A DNA stretch of 64,000 bases from an uncultured Clostridium sp. (GTDB taxonomy: Bacteria; Bacillota; Clostridia; Clostridiales; Clostridiaceae): the NCBI RefSeq assembly GCF_947039605.1, contig NZ_CAMQZG010000005.1:1-64000 (forward strand), read 5' to 3'. A model generated the notes under the pieces. That model did not search any database and was not told the DNA's origin. It saw only the letters and a program-made list of their open reading frames with translations. The translations under genes and the position numbers were made by a program. Every line of letters starts with the position of its first letter. The stretch's first letter is position 1. Of this stretch, positions 17,557-27,418 are shown piece after piece.

Positions 17557-18315
17557 CTATTGACGTTTAATTATTTTTTGCCATTGAACATATCCATAGA
17601 AACAATTAATTTCAAGTTGAAGCCACATAATAGCAGTTGATAGTGAATCAATAGATAAAGTCCCAGTAGTGACTGCTGAAATTATAAAAATTATAATTCC
17701 TGTAGTGTTTGCAAGCATCCAAAAATACCATTGCTCAACATATCTTTGTGCACCTGTATACATAGCAAGTAGCGTAGCAATGGCATTTATAGAATCTAAT
17801 ATGAATTGTTTATCACCAGGGATAGTTATTCCAAATAGTGAGTGAAGGATATTGGGTAATTTATATAGGAAGATACAATAAAGTATAGTTCCAATTACCA
17901 TAAATAATATATGATTAATCCAAAGTTTTTTATTGAATCTTTGGATTTTTATTGTTTCACCTTGATTTTCTTTAGCATTTTTAGTCCATATGTATAGTCC
18001 AAAGATTTGAACTGGAATTATAGCAAATAAAGTTACTATAACTTGTCCGTATAAACTTTGAAAATATGTGATAACAACATATGTTGTCGTATTAACAAGA
18101 CCCCATATAAAGAAATGGAGCGTTGCCTCAGAATTATAAATAGCCATAAGAATACCACTAACACTACATGTAAATGTAATAAGTGAAAGTGGGGTAAATA
18201 AACTTTCTATTGAGCCTGTTTGAATAGAGGGGACAATAAAAAGTAGTATATCTATTAATAAGAAGATTATAAAAAATATCTTATTAAAATTCGTGAGTTT
18301 TTTGTAGAAACCCAA
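17557..18315 (-). CDS. pnuC: PnuC-type nicotinamide riboside transporter
   Basis: This 252-residue protein has seven to eight membrane helices and the PnuC family pattern. The hydrophobic core contains TCSVSGILMAIYNSEA and WGLVNTTTYV. The C-terminal hallmark YVEQWYFWMLANTTGII holds the aromatic and Asn residues that line the vitamin pathway. PnuC proteins take up nicotinamide riboside by facilitated diffusion, after which a cytoplasmic kinase traps it; no NadR-like kinase is encoded nearby. The start is TTG at 18315 with a strong AAGGAG site. An inverted repeat upstream (18377-18397) may be an operator. It lies on the opposite strand inside the split addAB locus. A vitamin transporter of another subfamily (e.g. 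PnuT) is possible. Confidence 0.85.
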   Translation of the reverse strand: MGFYKKLTNFNKIFFIIFLLIDILLFIVPSIQTGSIESLFTPLSLITFTCSVSGILMAIYNSEATLHFFIWGLVNTTTYVVITYFQSLYGQVIVTLFAIIPVQIFGLYIWTKNAKENQGETIKIQRFNKKLWINHILFMVIGTILYCIFLYKLPNILHSLFGITIPGDKQFILDSINAIATLLAMYTGAQRYVEQWYFWMLANTTGIIIFIISAVTTGTLSIDSLSTAIMWLQLEINCFYGYVQWQKIIKRQ

Positions 18316-18376
18316 AATAGATCACTCCTTTGATTTATCATTAGTTAAAATTTTGACTAATTCAGCCAAAAATAAG

Positions 18377-18397
18377 AGGTATATAAATTTTATACCT
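18377..18397. promoter_or_regulatory. Inverted repeat upstream of pnuC
   Basis: AGGTATA at 18377-18383 and TATACCT at 18391-18397 form a perfect 7-bp dyad with a 7-base centre, about 60 bases upstream of the pnuC start. It is placed like an operator. No regulator can be named from sequence alone. Confidence 0.4.
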
Positions 18398-18600
18398 TAT
18401 ATATTATACATAAATATATTGTGCAAGAAAGTATCGATAAAGAAACATTGTGAAAAATTAAACATTTTAAGTGTAAATAAAGAAAAAACTCGAGTTATTT
18501 GTTTAAAGTTTTTGAGTTGGCTATAATATTAGATAAAGAGTGGCAAAATTTTACTGAGAAATGAATTTACATAATAAATGAATTGTAGAGGGAGGAACTT

Positions 18601-21600
18601 ATGGGAACTACTTGGACAAAAGAACAAACACAAGCAATTTACACAAGAAATTCTAATTTACTTGTAGCAGCTGCAGCTGGGTCTGGAAAGACGGCAGTTT
18701 TGGTTGAGAGAATAATAAAGATGCTTACAGAGGGTGAAAATTTAGTTGATATAGATAAGCTTTTAGTTGTTACATTTACTAATGCAGCAGCGGCTGAGAT
18801 GAGAGAAAGAATTGGAGATGCTATTTCAGATGCATTAGAAAAAGATCCAAGCTCATCAGTTTTACAAAGACAGTTATCACTTTTAAATAGATCAAACATC
18901 ATGACTATGCACTCATTTTGTCTTAATGTTATAAGAAGTAATTATCATCTTATAGACCTTGACCCAGGAGTTAGGATAGCATCAGAGGCAGAGGCAGCGA
19001 TTATTAAAGATGATGTTATTGCAGAATTATTAGAAGATAGATATGAGGAGCGAAATCAAGATTTTTTAAACCTAATTGATGCTTTTGCAAGTGGTAATAA
19101 TGATGAAAAGATAAAAGATGAGATACTCTCATTATATAGATTTGTAATGAGTGGACCTTGGCCAGAACAGTGGCTTAGAGAAAAGGCAGAAAAGTATAAC
19201 ATAAAAGATAAAGAAGAATTAAATGAAAATATATGGGCTAAAGCTATAATGGAAACATTAAAAATAGATTTTGAAAGTTATAGAGATATAGTAATAGGAC
19301 TCTTAGATAGATGTAATGAGTGTAGTTGGCTTGAGCCTTATGGAATTACAATAGCAGATGATTTATCGCAAATTATAAATGCAGTTGAGGCTATCAAAAT
19401 AGGAAATATAGAGAGTGCATATATAGCTATAAAAAGAGTGAAGTTTAGCACAATAAAAAGACTTAAAAAAGGAACTGTTGAAAATGAGGTTTTAGTAGAA
19501 GATATAAAAGCATCAAGGGATACAGTTAAGAAAGCTATTAAGAAAGTTGCTGATGATATTCCAAGTGAGGATATAAATGATATTGTAGAGGGATTACAAT
19601 ATATGTACCCTATAGTGAAATGTCTTGGGGAACTTGTTATAGAATTTAGAGAGAAATTTTCAGAGAAGAAAAGAGAAAAGAATATTATAGATTTTAATGA
19701 TATAGAACATTTATGTTTAAAAATCCTTATAGACCAAGATGGAGATGAAGTAAAGCCATCATCAATTGCAAAAGAGTTTAAAGAAAAGTTTGTTGAAGTT
19801 CTAGTTGATGAGTATCAAGATAGTAGTAATATTCAAGAAACTATTATAAACATGGTTTCAAGAAGAGAGGAAGAAAATCCTAATGCTTTTATGGTTGGAG
19901 ATGTAAAGCAGAGTGTTTATAAATTTAGACAGGCAAAACCAGAGCTATTTCTTGATAAATATGAGAAGTATAGTGGGGATGAGGGTAGTAAAGATAGAAA
20001 AATAATGCTATTTAAAAACTTTAGAAGTAGAAAAGAAATTCTTGATGCAGCTAATTTTATATTTGAAACACTTATGACTAAAAGAGTTGGAGAACTTGAT
20101 TATACAGAAGTAGAAAGATTAAATCTTGGATTTCCTTATGCACAGCTTACACAGGAAAATATGATAGAGGGTGAGAGTGTAGAAACTTCTTATCATTCTT
20201 TAGATACGGAACTTCATATTTTAGATAAAGTAGGAGTTGCACCTGTGGAAAGTGAGTCTACCACGGAGAAAAAAGAGTTAGTTGTTTTTGATGATGATGA
20301 ACTTGGTGAGAGTAGTGATGAGGATGAAATAGAGGATGCACAGTTTGAGGCAAGAATTATAGCGAGAAAAATTCAAGAGCTTATGACACAAAAAGATGGA
20401 AAGCATTATGTAGTTTGGGATAAAGGTCAAAAGAAGTATAGAAGACTTAGGTATAAAGATATAGTAATACTTCTTAGGGCTACAAAATCTTGGAGTGGTG
20501 GAATAGTTGAGGAACTTGGAAATGTTGGTATACCTGTTTATGCAGATACAGGTACAGGATATTTTGATACAACAGAGATAAGAACTATAATGTCATTTTT
20601 AAATATTATAGATAATCCCATGCAGGATATTTATCTTATAGCATCTTTAAGGTCACCAGTATTTGCATTTTCAGCAGAGGAACTTGGAGAACTTAGACTT
20701 ATAAATAAAGAAAAATATTTCTTTGAAAATATCCAAAAAGTATGCGAGGGAGAAACTGATATATCACTAGAGATTAAAACAAAGTGTGAGTATTTTCTAG
20801 CAAAACTTAACCTTTGGAGAGAGAGGTCTGAGTATATACCAATAGATGAACTTATATGGTTTTTATATACTGATACATCATACTTTGGATATGTTGGGGC
20901 TATGCCTAATGGACCTCAAAGACAAGCGAATCTTAAGATATTATTCCAAAGAGCAAGACAGTATGAGGAAACTAGTTTTAAAGGCGTGTTTAACTTTATA
21001 AACTTTATAAAGAAGATGAGAAAGTCAGCTAGTAATGATTTAGGATCTGCAAAGATTCTTGGAGAGAATGAAGATGTTGTTAGAATTATGAGTATCCACA
21101 AAAGTAAAGGGCTAGAGTTCCCAGTAGTCTTTTTATCAGGGACAGGGAAGCAGTTTAACCTTATGGATTTAAAGAAGAGTATACAACACCATGATGAACT
21201 TGGAATCGGGGTTGATGTAGTGAATGTTGAAACTCAGAATCAATATACTGGTCTAGCAAAAACAGCTATAAAGAAAAAGGCATTATTAGAAGCGTTATCA
21301 GAAGAAATGAGAATTTTATATGTTGCACTTACAAGACCAAGAGAGAAACTTATAATTACAGGTTCTGTCAAAGAGATAGATAAGAAGTTTGCAAAGTGGT
21401 ATGAAGCTGGAATTGTTTCTAAAGGTGATAAGATAGACCCATCAAAACTTATTGGTGAAAGACTTAGTTATCTTGATTGGATAGGTATGGCTTTATCAAA
21501 ACATCCAGATGGAGATATTATTAGAGGACTTGGAAAAGAAATTATTAATATTCAAAATGAATCAAAGTGGAGTATTAAAAAGTGGATTAAGAGTGACCTT

Positions 21601-22434
21601 TCAAATAAAGTTGAGATAGAACTTGAGGAAAAAGAAGTTCTTGATTTAGAAAAATCACAGAAAGATATATGCAAAGAGATTTTAGATAGATTAGATTTTA
21701 GATATAAATATGAGGGCGTTTGTAATATACCTTCAAATATATCAGTTTCAGACCTTAAAAAGAAAGCTATGGAAGGTAATGAAGAGGTTATAAACTTATT
21801 TAAAGATGAGGAAATAGAAGAGTTTAATAAAGATAAAGATGATGTTTCATTTGATGAAATTAGTGAAAAATTACCTAGTTTTATGAGAGAAAAAGTTGGG
21901 ATAACACCAGCTCAAAGAGGAACTATAACTCACTTTGTTATGCAGCATGTTGATTATGATAAAGTACATGTGAATGATATAAATAAACTTTTAGATAAGA
22001 TGGTTATAAAAGAACTTATAACACAGGAAGAAGCCGAAGTTGTAAATCCATATAAGGTAAGTGGATTCTTTAGAACAAAGCTTGGTGAAAGACTTTTGAA
22101 AGCTCATAATAATGGATATAAAATTTATAGAGAACTTCCATTCTTTAGAGAGTTTAAAGTTACTGATTTATATGTTGAGTTAGATAAAAAAATTTATAAA
22201 GATGAAATGTTAAGACTACAAGGCATCATTGATTGTTTCTTTGAAGATGAAGATGGTGTGGTTTTAATAGACTATAAAACAGATTATGTTGAGGCTGGAA
22301 GTGAAGAGAAAATTCTTGAAAGATATAAGATTCAGATTGATTTGTATAGTCAAACATTAGAGGGGATTTTAGGCAAAAAAGTAGATGGGAAGTATCTATA
22401 CCTATTTGGAATTGATAAAGAAGTAAAATATTAA
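18601..22434 (+). CDS. addA: AddA helicase-nuclease subunit
   Basis: At 1277 residues this is the UvrD-like helicase and nuclease partner of AddB. The N-terminus has the Q-motif area TWTKEQTQAIYTRN and the Walker A motif AAAGSGKTAVLVERI. Further on come LVDEYQDSS (Walker B), VGDVKQSVYKFRQAKP (motif III), MSIHKSKGLEFPVVF (motif V) and LYVALTRPREKL (motif VI). The C-terminal nuclease is intact, with GIIDCFF, VVLIDYKTDYV and YKIQIDLYSQTLE. The enzyme unwinds and degrades broken ends up to a Chi site. A GGAGGGAGG ribosome binding site precedes the ATG. It has its own upstream region instead of following addB directly, so the two subunits are not translationally coupled. Confidence 0.97.
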   Translation: MGTTWTKEQTQAIYTRNSNLLVAAAAGSGKTAVLVERIIKMLTEGENLVDIDKLLVVTFTNAAAAEMRERIGDAISDALEKDPSSSVLQRQLSLLNRSNIMTMHSFCLNVIRSNYHLIDLDPGVRIASEAEAAIIKDDVIAELLEDRYEERNQDFLNLIDAFASGNNDEKIKDEILSLYRFVMSGPWPEQWLREKAEKYNIKDKEELNENIWAKAIMETLKIDFESYRDIVIGLLDRCNECSWLEPYGITIADDLSQIINAVEAIKIGNIESAYIAIKRVKFSTIKRLKKGTVENEVLVEDIKASRDTVKKAIKKVADDIPSEDINDIVEGLQYMYPIVKCLGELVIEFREKFSEKKREKNIIDFNDIEHLCLKILIDQDGDEVKPSSIAKEFKEKFVEVLVDEYQDSSNIQETIINMVSRREEENPNAFMVGDVKQSVYKFRQAKPELFLDKYEKYSGDEGSKDRKIMLFKNFRSRKEILDAANFIFETLMTKRVGELDYTEVERLNLGFPYAQLTQENMIEGESVETSYHSLDTELHILDKVGVAPVESESTTEKKELVVFDDDELGESSDEDEIEDAQFEARIIARKIQELMTQKDGKHYVVWDKGQKKYRRLRYKDIVILLRATKSWSGGIVEELGNVGIPVYADTGTGYFDTTEIRTIMSFLNIIDNPMQDIYLIASLRSPVFAFSAEELGELRLINKEKYFFENIQKVCEGETDISLEIKTKCEYFLAKLNLWRERSEYIPIDELIWFLYTDTSYFGYVGAMPNGPQRQANLKILFQRARQYEETSFKGVFNFINFIKKMRKSASNDLGSAKILGENEDVVRIMSIHKSKGLEFPVVFLSGTGKQFNLMDLKKSIQHHDELGIGVDVVNVETQNQYTGLAKTAIKKKALLEALSEEMRILYVALTRPREKLIITGSVKEIDKKFAKWYEAGIVSKGDKIDPSKLIGERLSYLDWIGMALSKHPDGDIIRGLGKEIINIQNESKWSIKKWIKSDLSNKVEIELEEKEVLDLEKSQKDICKEILDRLDFRYKYEGVCNIPSNISVSDLKKKAMEGNEEVINLFKDEEIEEFNKDKDDVSFDEISEKLPSFMREKVGITPAQRGTITHFVMQHVDYDKVHVNDINKLLDKMVIKELITQEEAEVVNPYKVSGFFRTKLGERLLKAHNNGYKIYRELPFFREFKVTDLYVELDKKIYKDEMLRLQGIIDCFFEDEDGVVLIDYKTDYVEAGSEEKILERYKIQIDLYSQTLEGILGKKVDGKYLYLFGIDKEVKY

Positions 22435-22565
22435 GTATACAAATTTTAAAAAATTATAGTTTAATCATACAAATGGGAGAAAATATTTTATGAAAAGTTG
22501 TTGTATATTCCAATAAGTGGGAATAATATATAATTGAAAGTACTTAATTGTATGAGGTGATAGTT

Positions 22566-23546
22566 ATGTGCTCTAATTTAGAGGCGCGAAGTTTTAAATT
22601 TGAAAATTATGAAATGACAAATAAATTGAATAATATTTTATTTAAACTTCTTTGTATGGATAATTTTTATGAAGTTTTAGATTATGTAATCTTAAAGTTT
22701 GGAGAGTTATTTAAACTAGAAGGAATATTTACAGTCGAGTTTTTAAATGAAAAAAATTCAGTTGTATATAGAGCTTATAATCAAAGAGAATGTATAGGAA
22801 TAAGTAGGCTAGAATATAAAGAGTCAAAGATATCAGAACTTCTGAAAAATAAAGATTGTATTATTATTGAGTGTGGAGCTGAAGAAAAATTATTTATTGC
22901 ATTTGAGCCAATGCTTAGTGAGGCAGATAAAAAAATATTTTTACCATATCAAGAAGTATTCAAAAGAATATTAGCAAGTTCTTATAAGCGAAAGCTTAAA
23001 GAAGAGTATTTAACTAGAAAATCTTTTTATGATGTTTTAACAGGATGTCATAATAGAAACTTTTTTGAGCTAAAAATGAAAGAGTATAGGTCAGCAGTTG
23101 GTATTGGGATGATAGTTTGTGATATGGATAGATTAAAGCAAATAAATGATAGGCTTGGTCATTCGTTTGGTGATGATATAATAAAGATTTTTAGTAAAAA
23201 AATAAGGAAAATTATATCTAAAGATGATTTTATATTTAGAACTGGTGGAGATGAGTTTGTAGTTATAACAGAGAATAAGAGTATCGAGTATTTAGAAAAA
23301 ATTGTAGATACTGTTAAAACAAGTTTTAAGATATATAATGAAAAAAATTGTGTATTGCCCATTAGTGTTTCAATTGGAGGTTATATGAAAAGTCGACCAA
23401 ATGAGGGGATAAAGGATATTCTTAAAATGGCAGATTATCTTATGTACCAACATAAACTTGAACATAGAGACGATAGTGAAATAGCAATAAATAAATATAT
23501 TGAAGCCATTAAAAAAAATAATCCTAAAGATTTTAGGATAAAATAA
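22566..23546 (+). CDS. GGDEF-domain diguanylate cyclase
   Basis: This 326-residue protein makes cyclic di-GMP. The C-terminal half is a complete GGDEF domain: DVLTGCHNRNFF, then VCDMDRLKQINDRLGHSFGD, then RTGGDEFVVI (GGDEF near residues 227-231), then SVSIGGYM. The inhibitory I-site RxxD expected five residues before GGDEF reads SKDD, so product inhibition there is unlikely. The N-terminal 150 residues are soluble and GAF-like in size, so a cytoplasmic ligand may be sensed. A TTG at 22548 is in frame, but the ATG at 22566 has GAGGTGA at the right distance and is chosen. The gene stands alone and a terminator follows. Confidence 0.9.
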   Translation: MCSNLEARSFKFENYEMTNKLNNILFKLLCMDNFYEVLDYVILKFGELFKLEGIFTVEFLNEKNSVVYRAYNQRECIGISRLEYKESKISELLKNKDCIIIECGAEEKLFIAFEPMLSEADKKIFLPYQEVFKRILASSYKRKLKEEYLTRKSFYDVLTGCHNRNFFELKMKEYRSAVGIGMIVCDMDRLKQINDRLGHSFGDDIIKIFSKKIRKIISKDDFIFRTGGDEFVVITENKSIEYLEKIVDTVKTSFKIYNEKNCVLPISVSIGGYMKSRPNEGIKDILKMADYLMYQHKLEHRDDSEIAINKYIEAIKKNNPKDFRIK

Positions 23547-23613
23547 AAAGTTTTGCACATAATGTAAGATGATAAGTTAAAAGAATAAGATTTAGCCAAC
23601 ATAAATCTTAGTA

Positions 23614-23657
23614 ATAAAAAAAGACATTGATGAACTACTTCATCAATGTCTTTTTTT
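23614..23657 (+). terminator. Terminator of the GGDEF gene
   Basis: AAAGACATTGATGAA pairs perfectly with TTCATCAATGTCTTT around a 4-base loop, flanked by A and T runs. Confidence 0.9.
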
Positions 23658-23756
23658 AGGTCATTAAATCTTAATAATAATCTTAATAATAAAGTAAAAA
23701 AACAGGGCAAATGATATGGTAGTATTTGAGTATAGTAATTTATTTGGGGTGATATT

Positions 23757-24932
23757 TTGAAAAAAATAGCTATTGCAGTTATGATAGCTTGTGTATGTGC
23801 AAGTTTTATATCTTGTGGAAATAAAAAAAGTACGGAAGTGGTTACGATTGATAATGGCAGAACACTTACTAAGACAGATTCAGAAGTTAAAACAATAAGT
23901 AGTGGTGACTATATTTCAAGAGAAGAAAAAAAAGAGAATTATTACAATGGAGAGACTTTGATTTTAAAAGATAGAGTTATTAATTCTTCTGAAAATGGTG
24001 GACTTGATATAATTTATGATGATGGAAAAACTGATTATATAGAACCTCAGAATGAAGAGTTTTCTATAGTTGAATACATTAGTAATGGAAAGTATTTAGT
24101 TTGGATAGAAGCTGATGCAAAGAACTTAGGAACTGGAGCTGAAAAGTTAAATAAAGAATATATATATTCAAGAAATATTGAAACGGGTGAGTTTGTTCAA
24201 ATAGCAAGTTTGGATTACAGTAAATTAGAAGATTATCAAAGTGGTCTTAGCGGGCTTGATATATCAGAGAATAATAATTTAATATATAAATATTACAAGC
24301 TTGATAATAGTGGTGAGGTTGAAGAAAAAGTTATTCTTTATAATTTAGATAAAACTTTTCAAAAGGAAATTATAAAAGATAATGATGAAGATATTTCATT
24401 AGAAAATATGAAAGTTGGTTTAAATAATGTTATCTATATAAAATCTGAGCGCGATCATCAAAGTAGAGAAATAACTAAGCAAACACTTATAAATTATCAA
24501 ATAGATGATGGAATCTTAGAAGAGATAGACCTTGGTTTAGAGGTTAAAAATCTTGATATATATGATAAAGAGGTAGTTTTTATATCAGAAGGTGAGAGAG
24601 ATAATTTAGAGTTATATATTTATGATTTAGAGAGCGCACAACTTACAGGCAGAATATTTGAGGATAGTAATTTAAATAAGTATTATGAGAAGTTAGAGAG
24701 TGAACTTGACTATGATGCTGGGAATTTACATGTAGATGAATCATATATTTATATGCTTGGGGAAAATAGTGTAGTTTATGATTTGAAAAACAAAAAGTTT
24801 ATAGTTTTAGAAAATGATATGGTTGCAACAAATTATGATTATATTTATTCTCATAAAGTAGGATATAAAAAAGTATTAGTTACGGCATTAAAAGGTGAAA
24901 CTAAAGTAGTAACTGAATATACATTAAAATAG
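23757..24932 (+). CDS. Lipoprotein with a beta-propeller-like body
   Basis: The 391-residue product begins with a lipoprotein signal, MKKIAIAVMIACVCASFISC, whose lipobox cysteine at residue 20 would be lipidated after export. The rest is rich in Asp, Asn and Tyr strands with recurring patterns such as YDDGKTDYI, YNLDKTFQ and YDLESAQLTG, which suggests a WD/DUF5050-like propeller of short repeats. No catalytic residues stand out. The start is TTG at 23757 with GGGGTGAT upstream. It resembles the lipoprotein at 30703 in design but not in clear sequence. It may be a surface or solute-interacting protein; the function is unknown. Confidence 0.7.
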   Translation: MKKIAIAVMIACVCASFISCGNKKSTEVVTIDNGRTLTKTDSEVKTISSGDYISREEKKENYYNGETLILKDRVINSSENGGLDIIYDDGKTDYIEPQNEEFSIVEYISNGKYLVWIEADAKNLGTGAEKLNKEYIYSRNIETGEFVQIASLDYSKLEDYQSGLSGLDISENNNLIYKYYKLDNSGEVEEKVILYNLDKTFQKEIIKDNDEDISLENMKVGLNNVIYIKSERDHQSREITKQTLINYQIDDGILEEIDLGLEVKNLDIYDKEVVFISEGERDNLELYIYDLESAQLTGRIFEDSNLNKYYEKLESELDYDAGNLHVDESYIYMLGENSVVYDLKNKKFIVLENDMVATNYDYIYSHKVGYKKVLVTALKGETKVVTEYTLK

Positions 24933-24934
24933 TT

Positions 24935-24978
24935 AAAAGTGATTGAACTAATAAATATAGTTCAATCACTTTTTTATT
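24935..24978. terminator. Bidirectional terminator between the lipoprotein gene and cca
   Basis: AAAGTGATTGAACT pairs with AGTTCAATCACTTT, flanked by A and T runs. The last codons of the minus-strand cca gene overlap the T tract. Confidence 0.88.
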
Positions 24979-26203
24979 GTAAAAAATTAAGAAGAACTTC
25001 TTTAGAATTTAGGCTAGGATTTTCTAAAACTTTAAGTAGTAGAAAATTAAGTTTTTCTCCAAGTTCTTTTCCAGCACTCATATTACATTCTTTTATGAGG
25101 TCAGAACCTTTTACAGCGAGGTCTTTTATAGAAAGTGGTTCTTTATTAATTATAATTTCTTTAGTCCTATCATATAATTTTTGAATTTGAGTTATATCAG
25201 AATTTTCAAATTGTAGCTTAGCTACAATATAATCAAAAGTTTCAAAAAGAATAGATATATCAATTGATGCAATCCAAAGTTTTAAATCTATATCTGATTT
25301 TATATTTTGGTAACTTTTAAAGTTACTATCTAGCGATAAAATATAAGAAGTTATCTTATTATCACATTTCAATTTTTTTAGAATATTTTTAAGGTCAGAT
25401 TCATTTATATTTTTAAAACAAGTTTTAAGCATAAAGCAAAGTCTTATATATGGAATATTTGCTAGCTTATCAAGATTAGATATATTTTGATTGAAATATT
25501 CACAATTAAAATAGGTATCGTATTGTGTTACAAATATATTTTTAAGTAACCTTGTTTCTTCTAGCATTTTAACTCCAAGTGATGGTTTTTCACTTTTTAA
25601 AGTTTTAATAAGCTCTACATTAATTCTTTCCATGCTTACATTTTTAATAAGATTAGCATTATCTTTTATAGCACTATAAGTTTGATTTTCTATTGAAAAA
25701 TTAAGTTGCGCTGCAAATCTAATAGCTCTAAGCATTCTTAGTGCATCTTCATTAAATCTTTGATTAGCACATCCAACAGCTTTTATAAGTTTATTTTTAA
25801 GGTCAGTTTCTCCATCAAAGAAATCTTTGAATCCAAAGTATGGACTGTAAGCCATAGCATTTATAGTAAAATCTCTTCTAGCTAAATCCTCTTTTAGGTT
25901 AGTTACAAATATAACTCCATCTGGTCGTCTATTATCTTTATATTCACCATCAACTCTGTAAGTTGTGACTTCATAAGGTTCTTTATTTAGCATTATAGTT
26001 ATAGTTCCATGCTGGAGTCCTGTTGGAATAGTTTTATCAAAAAGTTCTATAGTTTTCTGTGGAAGTGCATTAGTTGTAATATCATAATCATTTATTTCTC
26101 TATCTAACATAGTATCTCTAACACATCCACCAACTATAAAAGCTTCATAGCTATTTTGGTAGAAAGTATCAATTATGAGTTTGGCATCATTTGGTAAAAA
26201 CAT
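24974..26203 (-). CDS. cca: CCA tRNA nucleotidyltransferase (class II)
   Basis: This 409-residue protein belongs to the class II nucleotidyltransferases that add or repair the CCA end of tRNAs. Visible motifs are AFIVGGCVRD near residue 20, NDYDITTNALP with the catalytic Asp pair, ARRDFTINAMAYS, and NEDALRMLRAIRFAAQL. The C-terminal half is helical, as in the body and tail of the enzyme. The length fits Gram-positive CCA enzymes better than poly(A) polymerases, but the two are hard to separate by eye. Most tRNAs in this window encode CCA; tRNA-Arg(CCT) at 49660 does not and would need this enzyme. An AAGGAGAT ribosome binding site precedes the ATG. Confidence 0.9.
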   Translation of the reverse strand: MFLPNDAKLIIDTFYQNSYEAFIVGGCVRDTMLDREINDYDITTNALPQKTIELFDKTIPTGLQHGTITIMLNKEPYEVTTYRVDGEYKDNRRPDGVIFVTNLKEDLARRDFTINAMAYSPYFGFKDFFDGETDLKNKLIKAVGCANQRFNEDALRMLRAIRFAAQLNFSIENQTYSAIKDNANLIKNVSMERINVELIKTLKSEKPSLGVKMLEETRLLKNIFVTQYDTYFNCEYFNQNISNLDKLANIPYIRLCFMLKTCFKNINESDLKNILKKLKCDNKITSYILSLDSNFKSYQNIKSDIDLKLWIASIDISILFETFDYIVAKLQFENSDITQIQKLYDRTKEIIINKEPLSIKDLAVKGSDLIKECNMSAGKELGEKLNFLLLKVLENPSLNSKEVLLNFLQ

Positions 26204-26348
26204 TTGAAATCTCCTTTTTCTTGTAAAGTGGTTTACAAATTTCAGATATGTGGCAAAATAGTAGTTGAGAGTAATTTAGTAGAGCGATAGCTCTAACGGA
26301 ATTTGTTAAAATAAGTATATCATTAAACAAAGATGAAAGGATATGAAT

Positions 26349-27320
26349 ATGAGCGTTTTAGAAAAGAAAATAGGCGAATTTGAACAAGGCGAAAGAGTGG
26401 AAGGATTCTATCTTATAAAGTCGATTGTTTGTAAGGTTGCTAATAATAGTAATAAAAAATATTTAGATATTATCTTAGCCGATAAAACAGGAGAAATAGC
26501 AGGGAAGGTTTGGGAAGTTAATGACCAAAATGAAAAGCTATATAAACCTAATGAAATAGTTATGACTAGAGGAACAGTTACTAATTGGCAAGGAAGTCTT
26601 CAACTTAAAGTTGAAAAAATGAGAAAATCAGAAGCAAGTGATAACTTAGTTGTGGATGAGTATGTTAAATCAGCTCCTATGCCAAGTGAAGAAATGTTAG
26701 CTGAAATAGAAAAATATATAGATGGTATGAAAGATGAAGATATACAACTTCTTTTAACTTCTTTAGTAGAAAGAAATAAAGAAAAGTTAATGTATTACCC
26801 TGCTGCTAAAAAGAATCACCATTCAATGAAAGGTGGACTTTTATATCACATACTTACAATGCTAAGACTTGGAGAGAAAATTTGTAGCATATATGATTTC
26901 TTAAACCTAGATTTAGTTTATGCAGGAATAATACTTCATGACCTTGCTAAAATCAAGGAAATGAACTCATCAGAGCTTGGTGTAGTAGATGAATATACAT
27001 TAGAAGGAACACTTCTTGGACACATAACACAAGGAATTAAAGAACTTGAGGTAGTGGGAAGAGAACTTGGTATAGATAGCCAGAAAATGATGTTACTTCA
27101 ACATATGATACTTTCACATCACTTTGAAGCAGACTATGGAAGTCCTGTAAAACCAATGATTCCAGAGGCTGAAATGGTCCACTTTATAGATACAATAGAT
27201 GCAAGAATGTATGATATGAAAAAACTTATGACAGAAACAAAAGTTGGTGAATTCTCTGAAAGACTTTGGTCTATAGAAAATAGAAGAATGTACAATCATG
27301 GACTTGGTATGGAAAAATAA
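26349..27320 (+). CDS. yhaM: 3'-5' exoribonuclease YhaM
   Basis: This 323-residue protein joins an N-terminal OB fold to an HD nuclease domain, the YhaM plan. The OB part includes YLDIILADKTGEIAGKVWEV. The HD part has KNHHSMKGGLLYHILTML, AGIILHDLAKI (the HD pair), LLQHMILSHHFEADYGSP and a late FIDTIDARMYDM. YhaM trims single-stranded RNA and DNA from the 3' end and works in RNA turnover. An ATG at 26343 is also in frame, but the AAAGG site favours the one at 26349. A terminator follows. Confidence 0.93.
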   Translation: MSVLEKKIGEFEQGERVEGFYLIKSIVCKVANNSNKKYLDIILADKTGEIAGKVWEVNDQNEKLYKPNEIVMTRGTVTNWQGSLQLKVEKMRKSEASDNLVVDEYVKSAPMPSEEMLAEIEKYIDGMKDEDIQLLLTSLVERNKEKLMYYPAAKKNHHSMKGGLLYHILTMLRLGEKICSIYDFLNLDLVYAGIILHDLAKIKEMNSSELGVVDEYTLEGTLLGHITQGIKELEVVGRELGIDSQKMMLLQHMILSHHFEADYGSPVKPMIPEAEMVHFIDTIDARMYDMKKLMTETKVGEFSERLWSIENRRMYNHGLGMEK

Positions 27321-27325
27321 TATTA

Positions 27326-27357
27326 AAAGCATTCCTAATTTTAGGGGTGCTTTTCTT
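27326..27357 (+). terminator. yhaM terminator
   Basis: An AAAAGCA...TGCTTTT stem extended by CCTAA and TTAGG forms a hairpin ending in TTTTC. Confidence 0.75.
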
Positions 27358-27418
27358 TGAATTAAAAAAGAATGATACAATTATTAAAAGAACAAAAGAT
27401 AAGTAAGGGGATGTTAAA

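Noticed and set aside
24939-25184. 81-codon plus-strand frame at the end of cca
   Set aside because: It overlaps the terminator and the coding strand of cca and has no ribosome binding site.
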